From positions 310,001 through 374,000 of the forward strand of contig NW_006763297.1 of NCBI RefSeq assembly GCF_000218685.1: a stretch of 64,000 bases of DNA. The letters are read 5' to 3'. The stretch comes from Serpula lacrymans var. lacrymans S7.9 (taxonomy: Eukaryota; Basidiomycota; Agaricomycetes; Boletales; Serpulaceae). Below are positions 35,234 through 45,409 of this stretch, piece by piece. Positions within the stretch are counted from its first letter, which is position 1; the number at the start of each line of letters is the position of its first letter. Both the position numbers and the translations under genes were made by a program. Under the pieces are notes generated by a model. The model searched no databases. It was not told the origin of the DNA and saw only the letters and a program-made list of their open reading frames with translations.

Positions 35234-36170
35234 TTAATCTACATCGTCTCCCTCAATAACCGTTTCCCCATCTTCCGAAAATAGGATGTTTCCCTGTTGG
35301 TAAATATGTGAGCACAGAATGTGTCATTCTTGTTAGGAAATAAACTTACGGGTTGCTTTGCGGATTTACCAATATACTTCGTGTGGTCTAAAGCATAACA
35401 TCAGTCTATTTCGTCACAGGTTAGGGTGCTCCAACTTACATCCATAAGCGACGAGGTCTCCAGCGGAATTGTTGAAGTCAACCCGTGTGTAAGCAAGAGA
35501 TTTACCTGTGGAAGATATTTCAAAGGGCCAATTTCAACATCAAAGCCCGTATCTGCTCACCCATCCCCGTTACTGTTGCCACTGCATGTAGAACGTCACC
35601 TGGTCTCCCTGCAGGTTTCACGAATGATGCGCCAATGTCCGTTGAAACACCAGTCATGTATTGACCTTTCGAAGCAACAGCAAGAGAACCGAGAGTGTCT
35701 GTCAATGACATGATAAGGCCGCCGTGGACCGTCTGACTTGGCGTATTAGCTGATCCAAATTCGTGCAATCGAGATGCACACTCACACCAACTCGATTCAC
35801 TTGAGAAGACGGTACATTTGAGAAACAGTTATGCAAAGCTTGAGCATCTCACGCACGGTTATAAGGCTCAATCTTCAATGAAGTGATAACGGCACCTGGT
35901 TTGGCGGAATGGATCTCGAGCTGGTCGGAACTTCATATTGAGTCAAAGAAGATTGAGTCAAAGCATGATTGACTAACGTTAGGAAAACATTGCGCATCAT
36001 GTCCTGTCTATCCTATTCACCAAAACAATTGCCTTTTGATGACTACTCTCCCGTACCTTTGTTATCAATGAACGATTTCCACACCTGCCCAACGATGATA
36101 ATGTTTGTCAACTACCATGAAAATAGAAAATAAGCCTACTCTTCGAGTGAAACGCAAACAAGCAGCCATC
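35234..36170 (-). CDS. Hotdog-fold acyl-CoA thioesterase (ACOT13/PaaI-like)
   Basis: Small multi-exon gene. A tentative first exon MAACLRFTRR (36170-36141) splices to VWKSFIDNKG, then HDAQCFPN, LEIHSAKPGAVITSLKIEPYN, NRVG and the signature exon TVHGGLIMSLTDTLGSLAV. The HGG motif with the following D and T is the active-site signature of PaaI/ACOT13 hotdog thioesterases, which hydrolyse acyl-CoA. The rest (VSTDIGASFVKPAGRPGD, then LAYTRVDFNNSAGDLVAYG and HTKYIGKSAKQP) completes the hotdog sheet. The last exon ends in acidic EDGETVIEGDDVD. Length of about 180-190 residues fits the family. A decayed partial copy of this gene lies about 6 kb away at 41510-41998. Confidence 0.85.
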
Positions 36171-36926
36171 GCAAACCGTCACCAAACAGGTCAATCGCCG
36201 CACAGTCTGGCAGGTAAGAACTCGGGAAGAACCGTCATATCGTCATTTTACACTCCGCGGCGTGTTTCTGGAGTCTGATGCGCTTTGAATTGAAGACTTT
36301 CCTTTCTGGAATGTCTATTGATCAATGTTTTGCGAACGAGCCGGGAGCTGGCTCTTGAGATCTTGTGCGACCCATTCCAGGCGAGGTACTCAAACATAAG
36401 AGGATACAGCAAAGCGAGGGTACTTCTCTAGCGAATACATAATACTGGACATGCATGGTGAGCCTTTCGTACGTGAATCAATACATAAAAGCTTTGCTTG
36501 CCGTAACTTTTTTGCACTGGAGACTGTATGCGCATGTCAAAGCCTGATTTGGAGACTGTCATTAATAGCGGTGTGTGCGTCCTCATATTTGACGGTGAAG
36601 TCGACTGCATCCTCAGCTTCTACGACGTCCAGGTTACGGTGAACAGTTTCAACGTCACCCAATCTGTACTCTTCTCAGGCGGGCGGCATCGCAGGTTTTC
36701 GAACAGCTCATGGCTGGTGGGGGCTTGTCAAGCACGCAAGCTAATATTCAGAATTAATGGACCGCTCCGTCGTGATCAGTGTGATTCTACTTTTTATTAT
36801 TTTTTATTTGTAGTGGGTGTAGAAAGTAACCCACTGCGTGTACAGTGCCATTTTATAATTTTACATACAAAGAAATTATATTAATGCACTCTAGAATACT
36901 TTTGGATTTGTTGAGATGAGTGAAGG
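36171..36926. other. Intergenic region between the thioesterase and the NLR-like gene
   Basis: The right part (36700-36926) is AT-rich and likely the NLR 3' flank. Short frames carry no recognised domain. Confidence 0.5.
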
Positions 36927-39900
36927 TCAGAGTCCTAGAGATGTGCATTGAATGGGGAATCGATAAAATCCTAATCTACTACGTAACTCAAAGGATTGTC
37001 TTTCATATGCGCATCCGTTTATTGTCTTCCAAGCGACCCGTTCCTTCGCCCCCCTCCGTATCCCTCGTTTGCGAACCAAAGACTGTGACAGAGAAGCATG
37101 GTAGATTGGTTCGTCATGGATAGGCCCTGACGACGCAGGTGGAGGTAAAGTTTCCATCCTATGTGCGAGCTCGAGCGGCGTTGATCCCTTATCATCTGGT
37201 GGGTCCAATGCAGTGCCATCCTGTGCCAGAGGGGGTTCTGGGACTGCTTCTCCTGTATCCGCAGATGTACACTGGACCAATTCTTCTTCATTATCGTTTA
37301 CCGGGATGCTAACGCAGTACAGTGCAGTATCTCCTGAATTTGAATCGAGTGCGATATTCTTCTGCCGAGCAAGTAGAGAGGCCACCCTGTCCCGGCCATA
37401 ACGTATCGCCAAGTCCTGCGGTGAGTCATCATTTTCATCTTGTATGTTCACCTCGATGTCATCTCTAGAAAGTAACTGTTCCACGAGAAACTCGCTTCCA
37501 TGCGCTGCTGCTATGTGAAGGAGTGTCTGCCCTCGTTTGTTTCTCCAGTTGACGTTGACGTCATATCGTGCGAGTAAATGCTTGATGGTTGCCTCTGCCT
37601 CTGCCTTTATGCCATGGTCCGTGTTGTCTCGAGAATTATCACTGTTATCACTGTAGTCAGAAACATATCTGATCTGTCGCCATTACTGTACTTACTGTTG
37701 ATTATCCCCATCTGTACCAACCATGCTGCTATCTTCGTTTATGTAGAAGCCAATGATCTCAATTTGATTATGTCTAAAAAACGCTCGCTCAGCTGCAGCC
37801 CATAGTGGTGGTATACTACTCCACTCTGGGATTCCGTTCGCGTCGATTTCGGCGCAAGCCAATAATAAGTTCACTGATTTTTCGTCGCTATACCAGGCCG
37901 CCACATACAAGGGTGTGCAATCTTTGCAGCTAACATCGAAGTTTACCGATGCCGACCGTACGAGGAACAATTGTGCCAATTCCTTATCATAAGGAGCTTG
38001 AGGCGAGAATGCAAGTGTCATGCAGATGTCAATGTCAAGCGGATGCAACGTGACATTTTCCCTTGAGAGTAACAGCTGAACAACATCCTTCTTCCCTTCC
38101 TTGGCTGCATATGAAAGTGGTGTCCGACCATTGACGTTCTTTAAGTCGACGTCCACATCTTGCCTTGCCAAGAACAATTCAATGACCCCATTGTCCCAAT
38201 TCCTAGCTGCATATGAAAGTGGCGTCCGACCATTGACGTCCTTTGAGTCGACGTCCACATCTTGCCTTGCCAATAACAGTTCAACGAGTTTGTTGTCCCT
38301 TCTCCTAAGTGCATATTCAAGTAGTGTCCAACCGTTGACATCCCTAAAGTTGACATCCAAGTCCTGTCTTTCCGACAATAATTTAACGATATCTGTGTTC
38401 CCCTCACCATCTGCAAGGAAGAGAGGTGTCTGACCATCTTGATCCGTCAAATTTACATCCACGTCACTTCTCGTTAAGAGCAGTTTCACGATTTCCAGAT
38501 TCCCGGACTGGGCTGCGATCGAGAGTGACGTCTGACCATCCCCGTCTTTTGAATTGACGTCATGGCCTCGATGAGCAGTAGTTGTATTACCGCTACATGC
38601 CCTTCTTCTACAGCGATGTGCAGTCGTTGGTCTACGATATCGCCCTTTTTTAACCGATGATCCATGGTGTGAGCTAGACCGAAATGGGCACACAAATGCA
38701 ACGCTGAACCCCTATTCCACACGCGCTGCAGAATCCTTGTAACTCTCTCGCCACAACTTAAGAAACCTTGTATCATCGCCTGGTCTGTCTCCTCGACAGG
38801 CCCACGCGCGTGATTTCCCAAATATTTTCTAGCATAAATCTCAAACCCCATATCATACATCCCATCGCCACGCGGCAGGGACAAGACTCCCAGGCACATC
38901 CTGGTGATTTCTGCATGAGGATTTGCGCAAGGCCACCCTTCATATTTTTCAAAGTGCTCCTGTGCAGTGTGATCTTATGGAAAGCCTAGTGAGCATCCGC
39001 CATGTATTGAATATATGAGCCAAGACACTCACGAACAAACCGAAACAAACTACCATAACGTGGATATGTTAGTGCTGTATCAATGATAACCAGGCCAGCG
39101 CATATATCGATTATGGTGGTTTCATCCACTAGATCATCGTTACTAATTTCGGAGAGATCACTTGAAAAAGCTATAGCTTCTCGAAGCTGCCGTGTTTGCA
39201 GAGGTACGAAGGCATTGGCTATTAACATGATGATCTTCAAAGCAAGTAACCGACGCTCCTCGTCCAATTGGCCAATCCTTTTTATGGTTTCATTGTACGC
39301 ATCATCTATCCCCTTTGGTAGATGGCTGAGAGCGTCCAACACGCCACGAGGAGTGATCTTGCGCGATAATGAGTCCAGATGCAAACGACACAGTAGAAAC
39401 CTTAGACAACCTTGTAAAACGAAATGAACATGAGAACAGCACCTAAACCACTCATATTCCCTGCGCTTTTTCTGGAAGACACTCCAAAACTTTTTGTTTA
39501 ACATGGGGATGTTTATCCAGGAGTCTGCCCAACTGTGTAAGGTGGCTCCCTGAACGAATACGGCCTTCGATATATTTGCATATGTCGTCATGACGTGCAC
39601 GGATATCCATACGTTGGTTGCCACGAAGAGCTGTTCCGATAATTGGAATGTCACGAGAGGTTACCAATAAGCTGGCTCCAATTACTTGGAGACTAGTGAG
39701 AAGCTCAGCACGACTGTCGTCCTCGGATACCTCGTCCAAAGCGTCGACAACGATGAAAACTCGAGAGAACTCGGAGAATTCCTTCTTTAACGTATTGCAA
39801 ACCTCGGATAGAGTTGGTCTGATTTGCTTTTCTCGATGAGACCTGTATTCAGTATTGACGCGCTCAAAGGTATGAGGGAAATCTTGAACGAGTTGCTTTA

Positions 39901-40551
39901 AGAGGCTTGCCACGAGGTTATAAGTTGTCTGTGTTGATTGATCTTTGTGATTGCAATAGAAATAGACCACTGCAACATTGTCATTGTCACGCTTGTGTTG
40001 CTGGGTCAGATGATCGATGATGTATGAGCTAAAAAGTAGCGATAACGGGTCAAGATAGATTGAGGTCACTTTCCTGATAGACTTACGCAAGAACGGTCTT
40101 CCCAGCGCCGGCTGCGTCCTTACCAACATATGAACGTAGATCATGATCATGATTTACTTACGGATCCCAGGACACCAAAGTGTCTTCACATCACCACTTT
40201 TCCATTCCTTGAATCTCTCATCGTCAAGCACCCAACTTCCCGTTCCCTTTTGTCGAGTTTCGCTGACATTGCTCTGCTTTTGAGGGAAGTTGAGAGGAGA
40301 GACCCACTCCGCGAGTTCTCGTCGTTCTTGAGCTATATATAATTGGATGCGTTAGATTACAATCAGAAAATATATGATATGATTTTCGCACTATTGTGCT
40401 GCCCAACATTATTTATTGTAGTAATGAAGTTTACTTGTTGGCCATTGTCATGGACTTCGTTGAAGTGACCATGACTAGCATTGACATTCTGGGCTTGATT
40501 CAGAGCTCGCGCCACATCTACACGCTCCAGGGTTGGAACGTTCACTGGCAT
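36927..40551 (-). CDS. NLR-like protein: NACHT ATPase with ankyrin repeats (apparent frameshift)
   Basis: The N-terminus (MPVNVPTLERVDVARAL, then an Asn-rich stretch INNVGQHNT) is followed by RRELAEWVSPLNFPQKQS. The NACHT domain follows: Walker A WCPGIPGAGKTVLA (joined across an intron near 40140-40115), VAVVYFYCNHKDQST, and Walker B VFIVVDALDEVSEDD at about 39750-39725. A winged-helix-like region and linker precede about ten ankyrin repeats of the DVNGRTPLSYAA type in 38690-37700 and two more at about 37600-37360. Such STAND proteins act in fungal non-self recognition and programmed cell death. Near 38565 the frame changes between LLLIEA and HDVNSKDG, within one ankyrin repeat, and no intron fits, so the allele looks frameshifted (or the base call is wrong). 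Walker A and B are intact. An additional short C-terminal region has no known domain. Confidence 0.82.
38101..38300 (-). repeat. Near-identical tandem ankyrin-repeat DNA units in the NLR
   Basis: Two successive units of about 102 nt share long blocks, for example GACATCAAGA-free stretches such as CTTGCCTTGCCAA, the TCGACGTCCACATCTTG block and GCATATGAAAGTGG, with only scattered changes. They encode the repeated peptide DVNGRTPLSYAA and LLARQDVDVD/LFLARQDVDVD. The nucleotide similarity is stronger than among the other ankyrin units, suggesting recent unit duplication or gene conversion. Confidence 0.75.
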
Positions 40552-40995
40552 GTTACTGTAACTTGTCCTCGTCGATTGGTTGGACAGGTCGTCTGTGATG
40601 GACTCTTACGCCTATGATACGATGGTGAAGAATGCAGGCGAAATGTGCTGCCTGATGTGCTTTTGAGCATGCTGTAAAATGGCAGACATACTTATATTTG
40701 GATTGCTACTCACATTGACGCTGAGGCTATGAGATATCGCAGCACGACTTGCACAGCTTGACTTGCCCGAGTCAATCTACCCAAAATTTCATGGCCAGCA
40801 CAGATTCTGTCCATAGAATACGAACTACTCAATATGTATGTCTTTCTTTCTCCTTGTTTCCTGTGCTCATCACGCAACTGACCCTAGTAGTACTACACAT
40901 AGCAGACATGCCATCTATTTCACCTGCTGAAAATATGAGAAGCTAGCCCGTTCTGCACGCAACCACACACCTGGGCTCCTTACGTTCCTTCACCA
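40552..40995. other. Intergenic region upstream of the NLR-like gene
   Basis: Likely promoter and 5' UTR of the minus-strand NLR gene. No other gene or repeat recognised. Confidence 0.5.
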
Positions 40996-41378
40996 TTATC
41001 GTCCCCAACTCTCCCAACCCCCGCCAACTGAAATATCACCAATATACTCCCCACCAGGCAACACTCTCCATCGGGCCTCCAACTTCACATCTGCCATCTT
41101 GGGTACAATGTCGTTCTCCATGCGATCCACACCAAGTTGTCTTCTTACAAGTGGACTGGAGCTAAATGCACCTGATGTTGATCTTCACTTACCGAAATTA
41201 TAATGGACAAGCGGCACACAAACTTCTGTTCGAGTATAAAGGCCCTATTCGTCTGGGAACGCAAGCTGGTAACTGGCAATAAATTTTTGAGAGAAGGGAT
41301 TACCATATGTCTCCACAAGCGCAAAGGAGATGTCAATGCTTCCTTGACGTTCCTTTGAGTAGGCTACATGTTGACATG
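40996..41378 (-). pseudogene. Decayed gene fragment of unknown family with in-frame stop
   Basis: On the minus strand a coding-like frame reads GSIDISFALVETYGNPFSQ, then IASYQLAFPDE, then an in-frame TAG, and continues in the same frame GLYTRTEVCVPLVHYNFG up to a GTAAGT donor. A downstream frame reads LGVDRMENDIVPKMADVKLE and ends RVLPGGEYIGDISVGGGWESWGR and TAA at 40996-40998. The composition is strongly protein-like on both sides of the stop, so this looks like the C-terminal part of a once functional gene. I do not recognise the family. It sits next to the partial thioesterase duplicate. Confidence 0.55.
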
Positions 41379-41509
41379 TCGAGCAAAGTTTCTACTATGC
41401 GGTCTGCTCATAGAATGATTAGCCGCCCAGTTGACGCGTCCACCCACTCAAGCCACTCTCACAAGCCTAGTGTGCCCCAAGTCAACAAGACAGGTATATT
41501 TAACATATC

Positions 41510-41998
41510 GATACTGTTACGTCCGTCTCACAAATGTATATCTACCTGTAAATAATAATATAACAATGACTGAACTGTCATCATAGCGAGATCACTTTGT
41601 GGTTTACACAAATGTCAACCATTGAACGTTCCGTCGATAGCGATGACCGTCAATCTACATCGTCTTCATCAATAACCGTCTCTCCATCTTCCGAGAATTG
41701 GATATTTCCCTGTTAGTAAATAGGTAAGCACAGAATGTGACATTCTTGTTGGACAAGAACTTACAGGTTGCTTTGTGGATTTACGAATTACTATGGTCTG
41801 AGGCATAACATCAGTCTAAGCAAGAGATTTCCCTGGGGAAGATATTTCAAAAGGCTAATTTGAATATCAAAACCCGCATCTGCTCACCCATTCCCATCAC
41901 CGTTGCCACTGCATGAAGAACATCACCTGTTCTCCCTGCATGTTTCACGAATAATGCACCAATGTCTGTTGAGACACCAGTCATGTATTGCCATTTCA
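41510..41998 (-). pseudogene. Truncated, decayed duplicate of the hotdog thioesterase gene
   Basis: The plus-strand sequence from about 41515 to 41993 aligns by eye with about 35100 to 35655, covering the 3' flank, the last exon (acidic tail), an intron and the exon encoding the VSTDIGASF strand. Shared blocks include TAGCGATGACCGT, ATCTACATCGTCT, CAGTCATGTATTG and GATATTTCAAA. The copy lacks about 75 nt containing the exon that encodes the NNSAGDLVAYG segment, and stops abruptly just before the exon encoding the active-site HGG motif. It cannot encode a working thioesterase. Confidence 0.82.
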
Positions 41999-44067
41999 TA
42001 CTCCGCGGCATACAAATTTCCACTCCAAGTCTGTTGTCAAACCGCCACAAGAAATTTGCGGTACAGCTCGCACTCTGGCGAGCATATGCAAAGGGAAAAG
42101 TTCACCTGACCTGTCGTTATTTCGTTGGATCAAGTCAGAACGCTATAGGCTGTGTCAGCTACCCGTACGTCACCTGCCATGGAAATCAAGCCGATTAGTG
42201 GCTGGCATGTTGCTCACAATGTGTCCCGTCCGCTGTAATGATTCTGCAAGAGTACTATCAAATTGCGGACTGACACATCTTCCGCCGCGATCGTTTCGAA
42301 TCGCCGGTCCGAGCTGACCGTGTGGTGCGGGAGAAGGCAAGCACAGCTTTACAGCTTTGCATCATGTCCATTCACGGTGCTATAACTATGTATCCCGAAG
42401 AAATCAAGCTGTCACGGTACGGTATCAGAGCGCGGATACCTCACTAAGACCGGTATCGAAAGCCCTCCCAAGGTTCAAGCGTTTCGAGTAATCGCAAGTC
42501 CAGGCCCATCTGACGCATGTAGTTCGTATAGAACGGCATGCCTCCGATCAAAATGCTGTACAGGATCAGAGGTGGTAGCGGCGTATGCCTAGGGGAAGAG
42601 AAGATAGCTCAGGCTAATCTGCAGCATGTACTTCCATTTTCTCTTCAATTCTCGCATGAGGTGGCGTCTGTGATTTCCTAAATAATAGGGGGATAGGAAC
42701 GCTGGAAATGGAAGCTCGAGCATATAGAATGGTCTTGTCAAATCTCATTCCATGGTGATATGGCGAGGACGCAACTTTTGTCCTTTAATCGCATTGTAAG
42801 GTACGTGCGTAACTCTATAGCCTTTTCAAACCCTGCACAGAAAGTTCTGACAACGAGGTATCGCAATATCATATTATGGCTAGAAGTCAAGAATTCAGCT
42901 TACGAGTAAGATCAGTCTTCGGACTTCATGTGGTAAGCTACCATTTGGGTGGGTTCTATTTTACCCTCAGAGACGTTGTCAAATTATTTTAACCGCTCAA
43001 TCACGTCCTTTTCGAGAGAGAAACGGAGTCACGGTATACTCTCGTTCATGAGCTCAAGCTTACGGAGTTGACGGGTGTTCTGAAGATGACCTTCCACTTT
43101 GTCTACAGCTTCTCAGGTGTCTCAGAAATGAAAATAATGAAGGTAAGTTTTTACCTCTTACGAACCTCACTTTCTTACAGGATTGAGATGATCACTGACG
43201 TGTTTAACCGCATCATATCATACTTTCGACGCATTTTTATTCGTGTTAATATCCTCATATGTGACTTGGTCGTTAGGTTTTGTTACAACAAATGTATCAG
43301 TCCACGCTATTCAGAGGGTGGCCTCAACAAGGGCGGAAATGTGTGCATTGATAGCATTGCCTCGGGTTTAAACATCTTGCGGGTAGTCGAATGCTAAGTG
43401 TGTTCATGAGTATTTAACAGGGCCTAATGGGCCAACACATAGCAAACATTGTACGGACGTCTCACTAATAGACAATGAAGTCGGTTGGAATAACTAAGCT
43501 GCCGCTTTTCAAGGTAGCCGAAGCCTGCGGTGTGGCAGACATCACGACAACGATAATATTGGTATGTAATTCGGAGATTAGAGAAGAGCTACCGGTACAG
43601 TGTCGACACTTCAAACCTGCGTGGCCACCCGAGTAAACAGCATTTGGTAGTTGAGTTATCTATCACGTTAATGCAAACTGAATATGCATTGAGGTCTTTG
43701 TAAAGTGAGGACTTGGTGCAATGACTACAGGTTTGGCGGCATCCACTCGACAGGATGTAAGTGATTCAGTAAGCAATGGTCAATCATATCACTAAACCAT
43801 CCACAGATATGTCCAGGATCAGCTTCGGAGGGAGGCCCGAACGTTGGTAGACATCATCAAGCGCGCTACCTATGAAAAACTTGTAGATGAGTCCACCAGA
43901 TGAAGACACATGCTGTAAGAGTGAGATCCATTCACTCACATGCTACGCAGTATTATGGGTAAATTAGGCACGAGAAAGTACAGCAAAGATTTCCATCGCG
44001 GTATAAAGTGAAGGATTCAGAGTTGATCGTCAATGTGTCCAACTCCCCTCGATAACTCCTCCATAAG
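41999..44067. other. Decayed, gene-poor region upstream of the terpene synthase
   Basis: About 2 kb with no intact gene. On the minus strand between about 42770 and 42470 there is a coding-like relic reading PFYMLELPFPAFLSPYYLG, HRRHLMRELKRKWKYM, then a second piece GGMPFYTNYMRQMGLDLRLL and ETLEPWEGF, split by stop codons and frame changes. I do not recognise this family. The remaining part (42900-44000) is AT-rich without a recognised frame; the final 100-200 bases probably hold the terpene synthase promoter. Confidence 0.5.
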
Positions 44068-45409
44068 ATGCCTGTTAAACATACCAACACCACTTCTCTT
44101 CACTCGTCCTGCACTCAGGATTCCACCAGCTATATCCCTCGCCTTCAACTCCTTCTCCGCGAGATTGGGTACCGCTATGAAGCCCCATTGCCCACAAACC
44201 CCGGTTTTCATGAATCCTTTCATGAGTGGTTCAAAACCACGCTGGGTCCTGCCTTATCTTGGGACAGTAATAAACTGCATAACCTCGAGAAAGCTTCCTC
44301 TAGTCTCGCTGAGAGAGCGTATCCTTTCGCCGACACAGAGATGAATCTGTTGATGGGAAAGCTGATAGCGATAGCCCTTTCTTTTGATGATTCCATCAAG
44401 GACGACGAGATGTACACCAGTATGGCCGGGTTCACGCAGAGGGTGTACCTTGGAATGGCTCAGCCGCCAGGCGTGCTTGCAATATATCATGGGGTTCTAA
44501 AAGAGCTGTCCATCGTGTACGAAGAGGACACCCTACTGATGGGGCTGGCAGTTGTACCCTGGATTACTTATGTCGATGGCTGCCTGATGGAAAAGAGGCT
44601 ATTGACGGTAGATGCTGTGGTGCGGGCTAGTCCCTTGGACATGGGATACCAGCACTTGTTGGAGCAGCAACACCATTTCCAGCGGTCACTTCCGTCCCCC
44701 AAAGGTGCTAGAATCGGTCCTAAATGTGATGGCGATAAGCAAGGCATGCTACCAATTCCATTGAAAGGGGATGCAGTGAACTTGTGAGTTATCTATTTGA
44801 CTAGTATCGTTATATAGTGAGCTAACCTTTAATATATCTAGCCCACGTTACCTTCGCCTGAAGACGGGAATCAGCGAGTCATTCGTTGCAGCAATATTTA
44901 AGGCCAACAGGGGTCAGAAGCTACCGTTGACGAGATATCTTCATGCCTTGCCTGACCTTGTGTTTCAAATTGTGAGTCTTAAGAAACGGGTCAAATTGGA
45001 GTGTATGACTAACTCTCCTTTGCAGGAGATGATGAACGACCTTCTCTCGTTTCATAAGGAAGAAATCGATGGTGAACAATACAACGTGATCCATCTCCGG
45101 ACTCAGGCCCTTCGATCTGCTTCGAAAAAGGGTAGCCAGGGCAGGGAATGGACGCTGATGGACACGTTCAATTTGCTTTGCGATGAAGTGAGAGATGCGA
45201 CGTTCAGGATCGATGCAATGTTGCGGTTGGACGAGGTTGAAAGAAAACTTGAAAAAGGAGAGCGCCGAGGTCACGGCGAAGAAGACGTTGATATATTTGA
45301 CGAGACAATAGCGAAGCAGTGGAGGTTATTCAAGGATGGGTATATTTCGTGGCATCTCGAGTCGAGTCGATACAAGTTGGATTTCTTGAAGAAGGCTGAG
45401 TATGCCTGA
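44068..45409 (+). CDS. Sesquiterpene synthase, TRI5 (trichodiene synthase) superfamily
   Basis: Three exons (44068-44783, 44842-44971, 45026-45409) join in frame to 409 residues. The aspartate-rich metal-binding motif is DDSIKDD at about 107-113, and the NSE/DTE motif is NDLLSFHKE at 286-294, both intact. These bind Mg2+ and diphosphate in class I terpene cyclases. The flanking sequence (DTEMNLLMGKLIAIALSF, then AGFTQRVYLGM) matches the TRI5-type family used by many Agaricomycetes to cyclise farnesyl diphosphate. There is no signal peptide, as expected for a cytosolic enzyme. Product unknown; trichodiene itself should not be assumed. No P450 or transporter gene is adjacent. The protein is longer at both ends than the minimal fold. 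Confidence 0.88.
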
